A stretch of DNA of 64,000 nucleotides. Source: Cupriavidus plantarum (GTDB lineage Bacteria > Pseudomonadota > Gammaproteobacteria > Burkholderiales > Burkholderiaceae). The stretch is taken from NCBI RefSeq assembly GCF_905397285.1, contig NZ_CAJPUX010000002.1, positions 620,001-684,000 of the forward strand. The letters are read 5' to 3'. Numbering within the stretch: position 1 is the first letter of the stretch; each line of letters starts with the position of its first letter. The notes below the pieces were generated by a model. That model was not told the origin of the DNA. It made no database searches and was given only the letters and a program-made list of their open reading frames with translations. Below are positions 1 through 8,199 of the stretch, in pieces. The position numbers and the translations under genes were made by a program.

Positions 1-566
1 CCAGCCTCGCGCAGGCCGAGGCCGCGATCGGCGTGGCCAGGCTGAATCTGCAACGCACGCGGGTGCTCAGCCCCGTGGATGGCTACGTCAACGACAAGCT
101 GCCGCGGCTCGGGGATTACGCGACCACGGGCCGGCCGGTGCTGGCGATGGTCGATGTGAACTCGTACCACGTGGAAGGGTACTTCGAGGAAACGAAGCTT
201 CACGGCATCCATATCGGCTCCCCGGTCGATATGCGCGTCATGGGCGAGTCGCGCGTACTGCATGGCCGCGTGCTGAGCATCGCGGCCGGTATCGAGGATC
301 GCGACCGCACGACCGGGGCGAACCTGCTCCCCAACGTGAACCCGACGTTCAACTGGGTGCGGCTGGCGCAGCGCGTGCCGGTGCGCGTGGTGTTCGATCC
401 GATGCCGGAGGATATCCGGCTGATCGCGGGGCGCACGGTCACGGTGTCGGTGCGCGACGAGGGGAAACAAGCGGGGAATCAAGCAGGGAAGCAGGAAGGT
501 AATCCGTCCGAGGCGCCGAAGGCTGGCGTGCGGGCGGCGTCAGACGCAACTGGAGTATCGAAGTGA
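1..566 (+). CDS. HlyD-family efflux adaptor, C-terminal part
   Basis: This is the 3' part of a periplasmic adaptor (membrane fusion protein) that links an inner-membrane pump to an outer-membrane channel. The frame is open to the window edge (first full codon at 3), so the start lies upstream. The visible 187 residues hold the end of the coiled-coil hairpin, the lipoyl-like segment (SPVDGYV) and the beta-barrel (YFEETKLHGIHIGSPVDM), as in AaeA/FusE-type adaptors. The last 35 or so residues are a Lys/Gln/Gly-rich tail with near-repeats of QAGK/QAGN. The stop overlaps the next gene, an outer-membrane factor, by four bases. I infer a FUSC-type aromatic acid or fusaric acid exporter whose pump gene lies outside the window. 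Confidence 0.85.
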   Translation, partial: SLAQAEAAIGVARLNLQRTRVLSPVDGYVNDKLPRLGDYATTGRPVLAMVDVNSYHVEGYFEETKLHGIHIGSPVDMRVMGESRVLHGRVLSIAAGIEDRDRTTGANLLPNVNPTFNWVRLAQRVPVRVVFDPMPEDIRLIAGRTVTVSVRDEGKQAGNQAGKQEGNPSEAPKAGVRAASDATGVSK

Positions 567-2020
567 AACCCGTCGTTCGTGTCCTGGCCTCGGTGGTGAT
601 GTCGTCGATGCTGGCGGCATGCATGACCGTGGGTCCCGATTACAAGGTGCCCGAGAAGGCGGTCGTCAACGACAAGACCGCCAACGGTCCGTTCGATGTC
701 GACAGCCCGGCCGTGTCGCTGGCGCCGGTGCCCGATGACTGGTGGCGTCTTTACGACGACCCGCGCATCGACGACTTCGTGAAGCAGGCGCTGGTCGCCA
801 ATACCGATCTGCGCGTGGCCGCGGCCAATCTGCGGCGTTCGATCGCGCTCTATCACGAGGTGGAATCCGAGAACCTCGTGCAGGGCTCCGTGCATGCCGA
901 TGTGGCGCGCGGACTGGTAGCTGCCGAGCCGCTGCTCCATGAAGACAAGGTGCCGGTGTTCAATTTCGGCGATACGGGCTTTCAGGTGTCCTACCTGATC
1001 GACTTCTTCGGCAAGCTTGCACGCGCCGACGAGGCCGCGCTGGCCAACGCGCAGGCGAGCCAGGCCGCGCTGGATCAGGCCCGCGTGGGCGTGGTGGCCG
1101 AGACCGTGCGCGCCTATGTGCAGGGCTGCACGGCCACGCATGAACTGCACGTCGCCGAGCATCAGCTCGCGCTGCAGGAGAGCGCGGTGAAACTGTCGCA
1201 ACGTCTCGCCGATGCGGGCCGCGGTCAGCCGGTCGATGTGCTGCGGGCGCAGGCACAGGCGGAAGCGTTACGGGCCACGCTGCCGAAGTTCAAGGACATG
1301 CAGGAAGTGGCCGCGTACCGCCTCGCCGTGATGATCGGCAAGCCGCCGACCGCGCTCGATGCGTCGGCGGTCGCCTGTACGTCCGTTCCCAGACTGCGCC
1401 AGCCGCTGCCCGTGGGCGATGGCGCCGCGCTGCTCAAGCGCCGTCCCGACGTGCGTCAGGCCGAACGCGAACTCGCGTATGCCACGGCACGCATCGGCGT
1501 GGCCACGGCGGATCTCTATCCATCGATCAGCATCGGCGCGTCGGCGGGATTCTCCGGCATCCTTGAACATCTGGGGCAGTCGCAAACCGCGCACTGGAGC
1601 GTGGGGCCGGGCATCACGTGGAACCTGCCGACCAATGGCGTGCGCTCGCGCATTCATGGCGCGGAAGCCGGCGCGGACGGTTCTCTGGCGAAGTTCGACG
1701 GCGTGGTCCTGAAGGCGTTGCGCGAGACCCAGACCGCGCTGTCGTCGTACACCCGCGAACTGGAGCGCAACGAGTCCCTGCGCGCGGCGCGCGACAAGTC
1801 TGAAGCGGCTGCAGGGCAGAACCGTCAGCTGTGGCAGGCGGGCCGTTCGCCTTATCTGCAATCGCTCGACGCCGACCGGACGCTGGCCAACAACGACGCC
1901 ACACTGGCCGCGTCGGACGCGCAGGTGGCGATGGACCAGATCAACCTGTTCCTCGCGCTGGGCGGCGGCTGGCAGAACCCGCCGAAGATCGAGGAACACA
2001 AGATCGCGGAGAAGGAATGA
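563..2020 (+). CDS. NodT-family outer-membrane efflux lipoprotein
   Basis: 485-residue TolC-like channel of an RND or FUSC tripartite efflux system. The N-terminus is a lipoprotein signal with lipobox LAAC (Cys20), followed by the typical TVGPDY motif of NodT factors. Two OEP repeats follow, the second starting near RRPDVRQAERELAYATARIGVA. The start is GTG 563, overlapping the stop of the adaptor gene (GTGA), so the two are translationally coupled. It should sit in the outer membrane and complete the export path. The substrate cannot be read from the sequence. Confidence 0.93.
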   Translation: MKPVVRVLASVVMSSMLAACMTVGPDYKVPEKAVVNDKTANGPFDVDSPAVSLAPVPDDWWRLYDDPRIDDFVKQALVANTDLRVAAANLRRSIALYHEVESENLVQGSVHADVARGLVAAEPLLHEDKVPVFNFGDTGFQVSYLIDFFGKLARADEAALANAQASQAALDQARVGVVAETVRAYVQGCTATHELHVAEHQLALQESAVKLSQRLADAGRGQPVDVLRAQAQAEALRATLPKFKDMQEVAAYRLAVMIGKPPTALDASAVACTSVPRLRQPLPVGDGAALLKRRPDVRQAERELAYATARIGVATADLYPSISIGASAGFSGILEHLGQSQTAHWSVGPGITWNLPTNGVRSRIHGAEAGADGSLAKFDGVVLKALRETQTALSSYTRELERNESLRAARDKSEAAAGQNRQLWQAGRSPYLQSLDADRTLANNDATLAASDAQVAMDQINLFLALGGGWQNPPKIEEHKIAEKE

Positions 2021-2027
2021 GGCTGCT

Positions 2028-2054
2028 GGCCCGGGTGAATCTTCCGGGCCTTCT
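2028..2054 (+). terminator. hairpin after efflux operon
   Basis: GGCCCGG (2028-2034) pairs with CCGGGCC (2044-2050) over a 9-nt loop and is followed by TTCT. It starts 8 nt after the stop of the outer-membrane factor gene, so it is a likely intrinsic terminator with a weak T-run. Confidence 0.6.
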
Positions 2055-2115
2055 ATCCTTAGTCGTTTTGCTTCGTTCATCCTCCCGACCCGCTGCGTTA
2101 AGGTAGATCACCTTG

Positions 2116-2703
2116 ATGCCGAAATCGGAGAACTCTGTGGCTAAGCCGCTCAAAGTCGTTGCCGTCAACGGCAGCGCCTATCAACCGTCGCGTACGCGCG
2201 TGCTCGTCGAGGCCCTGCTGGCCGAACTGTCGCAAAGCCTTGTTGTCGAGGCGCAGGTCGTCGATCTGGCCGAGATCGCGCGCCCGCTGGGGGCCGCGCT
2301 GTCGCGCGAGGAACTGCCTGCGGACATCGAGGCGCAGCTGGTGGCCATCGAGTCCGCCGACCTGCTGATTGCCGCGGCGCCGGTGTATCGCGGCTCGTTC
2401 CCCGGGCATTTCAAGCATCTGTTCGATCTGGTCGGCATGAACGCACTGATCGACAAGCCGGTTCTGCTGGCGGCGACGGGCGGCAGCGATCGGCATGCGC
2501 TGGTGCTCGAGCACCAGTTCCGCCCGCTGTTCGGCTTCCTGCAAGCGCTGTCGTTGCCGATCGGCGTGTATGCGTCGACGGCCGATTTCAACGGCTACGA
2601 AGTAGGCAGCCCCGCGCTGCAGGAACGCATCCGCCTGGCCGCGGAACGCGCCGCCCCGCTATTCGCCGACGCCGCGCGTCAGCCGCTGCGGCGCGTGGCG
2701 TAA
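2116..2703 (+). CDS. NAD(P)H-dependent FMN reductase (MsuE/SsuE-like)
   Basis: 195-residue flavodoxin-like reductase. The N-terminal beta strand and phosphate loop (VVAVNGSAYQPSRT) bind FMN, and the APVYRGSFPGHFKHLFDLV segment is characteristic of the SsuE/MsuE group. These enzymes supply reduced flavin to two-component monooxygenases such as alkanesulfonate monooxygenase. No monooxygenase partner is adjacent, so the physiological partner is unknown. ATG 2116 is preferred over the TTG three bases upstream. It stands alone between the efflux operon and a convergent small gene. Confidence 0.85.
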   Translation: MPKSENSVAKPLKVVAVNGSAYQPSRTRVLVEALLAELSQSLVVEAQVVDLAEIARPLGAALSREELPADIEAQLVAIESADLLIAAAPVYRGSFPGHFKHLFDLVGMNALIDKPVLLAATGGSDRHALVLEHQFRPLFGFLQALSLPIGVYASTADFNGYEVGSPALQERIRLAAERAAPLFADAARQPLRRVA

Positions 2704-2716
2704 CGCCGCCGCGTTC

Positions 2717-2965
2717 TCAGATACCAAGAATCTTCTTCGCCTCGCCGAGGGACTTCATCGAGGCATCGTGATTCCCCGCCTTATGCTGCGCCTCGCCCTC
2801 GGCGCGCAGCTTGGTCACCTTGGCCTGATCCTCCTGCGACAACGCCGGCTTGGTGGCCAACTTCGCATCGATCGCCTTCATCTCGTTGGGACAGTTATGG
2901 GCCAGGGCAACGCCACTCGCGCCCAGCAGCACCAGCGCAGCCAGAATTTTCAGGGTGTGACGCAT
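2717..2965 (-). CDS. small exported protein, unknown function
   Basis: 82 residues with a clean Sec signal peptide (cleavage expected after VALA, before HNCPNEM). The mature part is about 60 residues, charged and probably helical, with a pattern like KLRAEGEAQHKAGNHDASMKSLGEAKKIL that resembles one short TPR-like helical pair. It holds one Cys. The start at 2965 is supported by AGGAGA six bases upstream, whereas the longer frame from 2995 has no such site. Similar small periplasmic proteins are common in Burkholderiaceae. I do not know a function. Confidence 0.75.
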   Translation of the reverse strand: MRHTLKILAALVLLGASGVALAHNCPNEMKAIDAKLATKPALSQEDQAKVTKLRAEGEAQHKAGNHDASMKSLGEAKKILGI

Positions 2966-3138
2966 TTTCGGTCTCCTGTCGTGCCGAATCGGCATGGGGG
3001 AAAAGCCGCTTCAGCATAGTCCATGATCTTTCATATTGCTCCACGCTAAACATTTCCGCATGGACCGCCTGCAATAACGTCGATTTACCGTCGGCTGCAT
3101 GGCGCCAACAATGGTGACTCCATATCGAGGAGTCGAAC

Positions 3139-4143
3139 ATGTCAGAGATCACCATGCAGGCGCTGGTCGTGGAAGAGGCCGGCGCGCCCTTGCGTCAGGT
3201 TACGTTGCCGCGTCCCGTTGCCGGGCCGGGACAGGTGTTGGTGCGGATTGCGGCGAGTGGGGTGAATCCGCTCGATATCAAGATTCGCGCGGGGAAGGCC
3301 GCGCATGCGCGGCAGCCTCTGCCGGCCGTGCTGGGGCTCGATCTGGCTGGCACGGTCGAGGCATTGGGAGACGGGGTCAATGGCTACGCGGTCGGCGATG
3401 CGGTATTTGGCATGACTGGCGGTGTGGGCGGTTTGCAAGGGTCGCTGGCCGAGTATGCGGCCGTGGATGCCGCGCTGCTTGCGCACAAGCCCGCCATGCT
3501 GTCGATGCGGGAGGCGGCCGCATTGCCGCTGATCGTCATCACCGCGTGGGAAGGGCTAGTGGACCGGGCGCGCGTGCGGGCCGGGCAGACGGTGCTCGTG
3601 CATGGTGGCGCGGGCGGGGTGGGGCATATTGCCGTGCAGTTGGCCCGCGCGGCTGGGGCGGAGGTCTATGCCACCGGCCGGGCGTCGCAACGCGCGGTCA
3701 TCGAGCAGTATGGGGCGACCTTTATCGACGCCGAGGCTCACGCGGTGGCCGACTACGTGCAGCAATACACGGCGGGGGAAGGGTTCGACGTGGTCTATGA
3801 CACTGTCGGCGGCGAGGTGCTCGACGCCTCGTTCGCCGCCGCGCGGACCTACGGCGGCCATGTTGTCAGCTGCCTGGGCTGGGGCACCCATTCGTTGGCG
3901 CCGCTGTCGTTTCGCGCGGCCACCTATTCAGGCGTATTCACACTGCTGCCTCTGTTGACCGGCCGAGGACACGCGCATCATGGCGAGATCCTGCGGGAAG
4001 CGGCGCGTCTTGTGGAGGCAGGCAAGCTTTCGGTGCGTATGGATCCCCGGGAGTTCGCCTTCGCGGAAGCCAATGCATCCCATGCAGCCGTCGAGGCGGG
4101 TACGGCGCAAGGCAAAATTGTCGTCAGCGGCTATGCGGTATAG
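3139..4143 (+). CDS. zinc-independent quinone oxidoreductase, MDR superfamily
   Basis: 334-residue medium-chain dehydrogenase/reductase. The N-terminal GroES-like domain (SGVNPLDIKIRAG, LGLDLAGTVEALG) is followed by a Rossmann domain with the NADPH motif HGGAGGVGHIAVQLA. The cysteine ligands for catalytic and structural zinc found in alcohol dehydrogenases are missing, so it belongs to the quinone oxidoreductase (zeta-crystallin-like) group that reduces quinones and enals with NADPH. GAGGAG at 3127-3132 supports the ATG. It appears monocistronic, and a toxin-antitoxin pair follows on the same strand. Confidence 0.87.
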   Translation: MSEITMQALVVEEAGAPLRQVTLPRPVAGPGQVLVRIAASGVNPLDIKIRAGKAAHARQPLPAVLGLDLAGTVEALGDGVNGYAVGDAVFGMTGGVGGLQGSLAEYAAVDAALLAHKPAMLSMREAAALPLIVITAWEGLVDRARVRAGQTVLVHGGAGGVGHIAVQLARAAGAEVYATGRASQRAVIEQYGATFIDAEAHAVADYVQQYTAGEGFDVVYDTVGGEVLDASFAAARTYGGHVVSCLGWGTHSLAPLSFRAATYSGVFTLLPLLTGRGHAHHGEILREAARLVEAGKLSVRMDPREFAFAEANASHAAVEAGTAQGKIVVSGYAV

Positions 4144-4200
4144 GGCAGCCGCAAGCCAGCCGACAAACCCTCCGAACAAACATCGACGGCGAGTTTGTAT

Positions 4201-4311
4201 GCTATCGCATGATTTTTCGTTAGATTGTATGCGATAGTATTATCCTGGACTTGAAAGTCCGCATCGCAGGGACCATACTATCGTAGCGTTTTGAGCAAAA
4301 ACTAATGCGAT
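4201..4311 (+). promoter_or_regulatory. repeated half-site operator region upstream of hipB-like gene
   Basis: Four copies of one half-site lie upstream of the antitoxin gene: CTATCGCAT (4202-4210), its inverted copy ATGCGATAG (4229-4237), ATACTATCGTAG (4275-4286) and ATGCGAT (4305-4311), the last running into the start codon at 4310. A further perfect palindrome, GGACTT-GA-AAGTCC (4247-4260), lies between them. HipB-type antitoxins repress their own operon through paired palindromes, so this is a likely autoregulatory operator array. The binding assignment is inferred. Confidence 0.6.
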
Positions 4312-4627
4312 GTCATTACTTTCACAGTTGCAGGCCATGCGACAGCAGCGAAACCTCACGATCACCGAACTCGGCCGGGTGGTGGGGATGGCCGCACAGA
4401 ACCTGTCGGCCATCCTGCACGGCAAGAAGGACAGCCGCGCCTCGACTTTCGAAGCGCTGGCCGCCGCCATGGACGCCGAATGGGTGATGGTGCCGCGGGA
4501 GCGGTTACTGGAGGTCCGCCAGGTGCTGGAAGGCAAGGGCGGCGGCCCGGACCGCGCCGCTCGCTCGTCGCTGGACGTCTTCCTGAGTCAGAACTCCGGC
4601 GGCCAGGGCCCCGAGCGTAGCGAATGA
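4310..4627 (+). CDS. HipB-like XRE antitoxin/autorepressor
   Basis: 105-residue Cro/C1-type helix-turn-helix protein. The HTH spans roughly residues 12-60 (RNLTITELGRVVGMAAQNLSAILHGKKDSR), and a hydrophilic tail probably contacts the toxin. Its stop overlaps the start of the HipA-like kinase by four bases (ATGA), the usual antitoxin-toxin order. It should neutralise the kinase and repress the operon through the half-sites just upstream. The identity rests on the HTH and on the partner gene. Confidence 0.85.
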   Translation: MSLLSQLQAMRQQRNLTITELGRVVGMAAQNLSAILHGKKDSRASTFEALAAAMDAEWVMVPRERLLEVRQVLEGKGGGPDRAARSSLDVFLSQNSGGQGPERSE

Positions 4628-5949
4628 GCTTCGAACTGCATCCGCGCTTCCTCAAAGTCCGGCTTTACGGCCGGCTATGTGGCTATCTGTGCGAAGCCGG
4701 CGGTAACACGCGCTTCGTCCCCGCCGAGGCGTTCCGTGGCGACGCGGACCGCCCCACGCTGAGCCTCTCCATCACGGTGCCCACGGAGGCCGGCCGCGCG
4801 GCCACGTCCGAAGTCCTCGACAACGCGTTCCACCCGGCGATCTACAACACGGGCGCCGAGCTTCCGCCATACTTCGCGGGCCTGCTCCCCGAGGGCGAAC
4901 TGCGTCAGCGCCTCGAAGCCACTCGCGCCAATCCCGAAGACAAGGACGACTTCGGCGTGCTTGCCTCGGCAGGCAACGACCTGCCCGGGGCGGTTGTGGT
5001 CGTGCCCGCCGATATCGCCACGCTGCCCGAATACGTTCGCACGTACGGCGTCACCGGCGGCGCCGACAACCTCGAGATCGCGGTGGTCGAAGGCCCGACC
5101 GAAGGCGCCGCATCCGTCTCCGGCGTGCAGAACAAGCTCGCGCTGTCCACCGTGCAAAGGGGCGAACGCTACACGCTGCCCACGCACGGCAAGCTGTCCG
5201 ACATCATCGCCAAGCTGCCAGCCAGGAACGACGACTCGCAGGTATTCAACGAGTTCGTCTCGATGCAACTGGCCGCGGCGGCCGGCGTCACCATCGCGCC
5301 GATCCAGGTGCTGCCAATGTCGAGCATCGACGTCGAAGGACTTTCGGAATCGATGGGAGAGGGACTGCATTACCTCGCGGTAGACCGCTTCGACCGCGGC
5401 CCCGGCGGCCGCGTGCATGCCGAGGACGGTTGCCAGATGCTCGGCCGCATGCCCAGCCGCAAATACGCCAACGCCGATGCCTATGTGCGGCTTGTGGCGG
5501 TGCTGTACCGGCTGAGCCCGAGCGGCGTGCAGAACGTGCGGCAGTTCTTCCTGCGGCAGGCGGTCAACACGCTGATCGGCAACAGCGACGCGCACCTGAA
5601 GAACTTCTCGGTGATCTACCACAATGGCAAGCTGCCCGAGCTCTCACCGGCCTACGACATCGTGTGCGTCGCCGCGCTGCCGAACTTCAAGTCCTATGGG
5701 CAGAACGTGGCGATCGACGCGCGGCAGCGCACGGAGACGCTCGCCGACTACGAACGCATCGCGGAACAGGCCGGCGTTCCCCGGCGCATCGCGACGGCCG
5801 CGGTAAAAGAGGCCGTGGCCCTTGCGCATAGTCACTGGCCCACGCTGCTGAAGACCCTCGACGCGCCGCAACCCATCCGCGACGCCATCGCCGAACGCCT
5901 TGCCACGCTGCCCCTGGCCAACGCCGGCAGGTCCCGCAAGTCATCGTGA
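4624..5949 (+). CDS. HipA-like serine/threonine kinase toxin
   Basis: 441 residues, full length for HipA. The protein has the N-terminal HipA couple domain (FAGLLPEGELRQRLE), a glycine-rich loop SVSGVQNKLALS (about residues 164-175) and the catalytic signature NSDAHLKNFS with Asp322, followed by the metal-binding Asp345 in AYDIV. All key kinase residues are present, so it looks active. HipA of E. coli phosphorylates GltX and promotes persistence; other HipA homologues hit other aminoacyl-tRNA synthetases, so the target here is not known. It is coupled to the upstream antitoxin gene. Confidence 0.88.
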   Translation: MSFELHPRFLKVRLYGRLCGYLCEAGGNTRFVPAEAFRGDADRPTLSLSITVPTEAGRAATSEVLDNAFHPAIYNTGAELPPYFAGLLPEGELRQRLEATRANPEDKDDFGVLASAGNDLPGAVVVVPADIATLPEYVRTYGVTGGADNLEIAVVEGPTEGAASVSGVQNKLALSTVQRGERYTLPTHGKLSDIIAKLPARNDDSQVFNEFVSMQLAAAAGVTIAPIQVLPMSSIDVEGLSESMGEGLHYLAVDRFDRGPGGRVHAEDGCQMLGRMPSRKYANADAYVRLVAVLYRLSPSGVQNVRQFFLRQAVNTLIGNSDAHLKNFSVIYHNGKLPELSPAYDIVCVAALPNFKSYGQNVAIDARQRTETLADYERIAEQAGVPRRIATAAVKEAVALAHSHWPTLLKTLDAPQPIRDAIAERLATLPLANAGRSRKSS

Positions 5950-5986
5950 CGCGATACCCGCAAACGCCTCCACGCCCTCGCTGACC

Positions 5987-6511
5987 ATGGCAAACATCCC
6001 TTACGCCGACCTGAACGATCCCGAGATCAAACCTGTCGTCGACCGCATCGTCGCGGAGCGCGGCGGCGTGCTGCATCTCTACCAGATGCTGCTGCATTCG
6101 CCGCCCGTGGCGAACGGCTGGCTCACCTACCTGACCGCCATCCGCCAGCAATCGACCTTGCCCGGCAACCTGCGCGAACTAGTGATCATGCGCGTCGCCG
6201 GCCTCAACGGCGCCCCGTACGAAGCCGACCAGCACGCTCCCATCGCGCTGAAAGAGGGCGTCACGCAGGCCCAACTCGACGCGCTGCCAACCTGGCGCGA
6301 TAGCACGCTCTTCAGCGACACCGAACGCGCCGTGCTGGCCTACACCGACGCCATGACCCGCCAGATCCAGGTGGATCCCGCCATCTTCGCCGCCGTGGCC
6401 GAGCACTTCTCCCACCGCCATGTGATCGAACTGACAGCCACGGTCGCGGCCTACAACATGGTCTCGCGCTTCCTGGAAGCGCTCCAGGTGCATTCGCACG
6501 ACAAGCGGTGA
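5987..6511 (+). CDS. carboxymuconolactone decarboxylase-family (AhpD-like) protein
   Basis: 174-residue all-helical protein of the CMD family. The segment GNLRELVIMRVAGLNGAPYEADQHAPIAL is the family core. The CxxC pair of peroxidase-active AhpD is absent, so it is unlikely to be a classic AhpD peroxidase. A decarboxylase, lactone-handling or structural role is possible. The start at 5987 (MANIPYADL) matches homologue beginnings as I recall them and leaves the hipA end free. It lies 37 bp downstream of the HipA-like gene and may be cotranscribed. Confidence 0.8.
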   Translation: MANIPYADLNDPEIKPVVDRIVAERGGVLHLYQMLLHSPPVANGWLTYLTAIRQQSTLPGNLRELVIMRVAGLNGAPYEADQHAPIALKEGVTQAQLDALPTWRDSTLFSDTERAVLAYTDAMTRQIQVDPAIFAAVAEHFSHRHVIELTATVAAYNMVSRFLEALQVHSHDKR

Positions 6512-6535
6512 GGTCCGGTCGAGGTGAGTAGCAGA

Positions 6536-6560
6536 GTAGGATATCGAATAGTTATCCTAC
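6536..6560. promoter_or_regulatory. 8-bp inverted repeat between convergent genes
   Basis: GTAGGATA (6536-6543) and TATCCTAC (6553-6560) form a perfect inverted repeat with a 9-nt AT-rich spacer, followed by TTTAAT. It sits between two convergent genes and could be a weak terminator or a protein-binding site. The sequence does not decide between these. Confidence 0.4.
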
Positions 6561-6663
6561 TTTAATGCGCACTACAACTTGAGCTACTGTGGCGTTTACT
6601 CGCGCATTTCGAGGGCCATCCGCTGGTGGCTTCTCTGCTCAAGCGTGTAGCGCCTCCGCAGAC

Positions 6664-7152
6664 CTAGCCTCGCGCGGTCACCGCGCGGGATAGGTCCTGC
6701 TTCAGCAGATAGGCCGAGACCACCAGCAGCACGAGGTCCTTCAGCAGGAAGGCGGAGACGATGGTCATGGCGGGGAATCCGCCCGCGCCTTGTTCCCATG
6801 CGTCGGGGGCAAACGGCATGATCGTGACGGTCGTGATGAACGTGAAGGTCGCGCCGAGCGCTCCCAGCGCGCCGAGCTTCTTGTTCCAGAAGCCCAGGAA
6901 GATCAGCGTGCCGAACGTCCACTCCGCCGTGCCTAGCAGGATGCTGGTGCCCTTGATGCCCAGCAGCGGAATCATCCAGAACGTCATCGGTCCGTGCGTC
7001 AGCAGCGGGAGCAGCCCCGTGATGACGGCTTCAAACCATTTGTCATAACCGAACCACGCGAAGATGATCACCATCGCCGCGCGCAGCAGGTGATAGTCGA
7101 GGTCGCCCTTCAGCACGTCCGATCGATGCAGTTTTTCCAGTACCGTGTTCAT
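6664..7152 (-). CDS. YkgB/RclC-family inner-membrane protein (DUF417)
   Basis: 162 residues with four predicted membrane helices (AAMVIIFAWFGYDKWF, MIPLLGIKGTSILLGTAEW, a helix near LGALGATFTFITTV, and LLKDLVLLVVSAYLL). This is the DUF417 pattern of E. coli RclC (YkgB), an inner-membrane protein induced by reactive chlorine. The ATG at 7152 is preferred because GGAGA lies five bases upstream. The gene follows an RclR-like regulator at 56 nt on the same strand, supporting a link to hypochlorite or N-chloramine stress. Its biochemical role is unknown even in E. coli. Confidence 0.83.
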   Translation of the reverse strand: MNTVLEKLHRSDVLKGDLDYHLLRAAMVIIFAWFGYDKWFEAVITGLLPLLTHGPMTFWMIPLLGIKGTSILLGTAEWTFGTLIFLGFWNKKLGALGALGATFTFITTVTIMPFAPDAWEQGAGGFPAMTIVSAFLLKDLVLLVVSAYLLKQDLSRAVTARG

Positions 7153-7208
7153 GATGTTCTCCATATTGCGTTGATGTGACCGCAGTATGGTTCTGGGGCC
7201 GGAGTCAG

Positions 7209-8186
7209 TTAAGGCTCCGTTGCCTCGATAGCATGCTCGAACGTCTCAGCCTTTGCCGCCTCCCCGCGACGCCATTCGCCCGGGGTGAGGCCCGTGTGTT
7301 CCTTGAACGCGCGGCGGAACGCTGCCACCGATTGATAACCGACGAGCTCCGCAATAGCTTCCGTGGATGCCGACGATTCACGGAGGGCGCCCGCGGCCAT
7401 CGTCATGCGGATGTCGGTGAGCAGGTCGCTTGGGGAGCGTCCGATCCTTTCCTGAAAATGCCGTGCGAGCGTGGCGCGCGACATGTTGCAGCGCGCGGCG
7501 AGCGTGGGAAGGGTCCACGGATGCGCCGGATGGCTGAACATGGCCATCAGGGCAGGCGCCAATCTCGAATGGCCCGCGAGCGACAACAGGCCGACCGGTG
7601 GCGTTTCCGACTCGCTGGCGAGGCGCAACGCGAGGGCGAACAGCGCTGACGAGAGCCCGTTGAGCATCGCCATGCCGCCAAGCCCATCGGCGGTCGACTC
7701 GTCTCGCATGAGGCTGACCAGTCCGATGACCCTGGCCGCCGTGTCGGTCGGGACCCGCTGCGCCAGCGAGGCGCCGCGCACGATCAGCACCGGCGGCAGG
7801 TAGCTGCGCACGAGGCGTTCGTGCTGAGGATCGACCACGAAGCGGCCGCACAGCATGTCCAGACGCTCCGCGCCGCCCCGGTTTTCGCTGACGACGATGT
7901 TGGAAACATCGCGTTTGCGTACCGCTAACGGGTCCCTGCCGCTGCCATCGTGCAGAGCATGCGCCGAGCCGTAGGACAGGATCACGATGTCCCCGGCAGT
8001 CAGCGAATGCCGCGCATGACCATCCTCGAGGATGGCCGAGCCGGCCACGATCACGTGGTAAGGCATCTCACCGGGTGACGATTGCGCGTAGTTCACGCGC
8101 CACGGCGCGCCATAGAGGCATCGAACCTCCAGGCGGCCTCTCACGCGCATGACGTCGAGAAGCTTGCTCAGCCAATCCATACCCAA
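7209..8186 (-). CDS. RclR-like AraC-family redox regulator
   Basis: 325 residues: an N-terminal cupin-type sensor domain (about 1-110) and a C-terminal AraC double HTH (about 205-305, with TLPTLAARCNMSRATLARHFQE and IAELVGYQSVAAFRRAFKEHTG). Cys23 in RCLYG and Cys113 in MLCGRF fall where E. coli RclR carries Cys21 and Cys89, the residues oxidised by reactive chlorine. It lies 13 nt downstream of an SDR gene and upstream of an RclC-family gene, so the three are probably one operon. I infer that it activates its neighbours under oxidative chlorine stress. Confidence 0.82.
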   Translation of the reverse strand: MGMDWLSKLLDVMRVRGRLEVRCLYGAPWRVNYAQSSPGEMPYHVIVAGSAILEDGHARHSLTAGDIVILSYGSAHALHDGSGRDPLAVRKRDVSNIVVSENRGGAERLDMLCGRFVVDPQHERLVRSYLPPVLIVRGASLAQRVPTDTAARVIGLVSLMRDESTADGLGGMAMLNGLSSALFALALRLASESETPPVGLLSLAGHSRLAPALMAMFSHPAHPWTLPTLAARCNMSRATLARHFQERIGRSPSDLLTDIRMTMAAGALRESSASTEAIAELVGYQSVAAFRRAFKEHTGLTPGEWRRGEAAKAETFEHAIEATEP

Positions 8187-8199
8187 CCCTCATCCCGTC

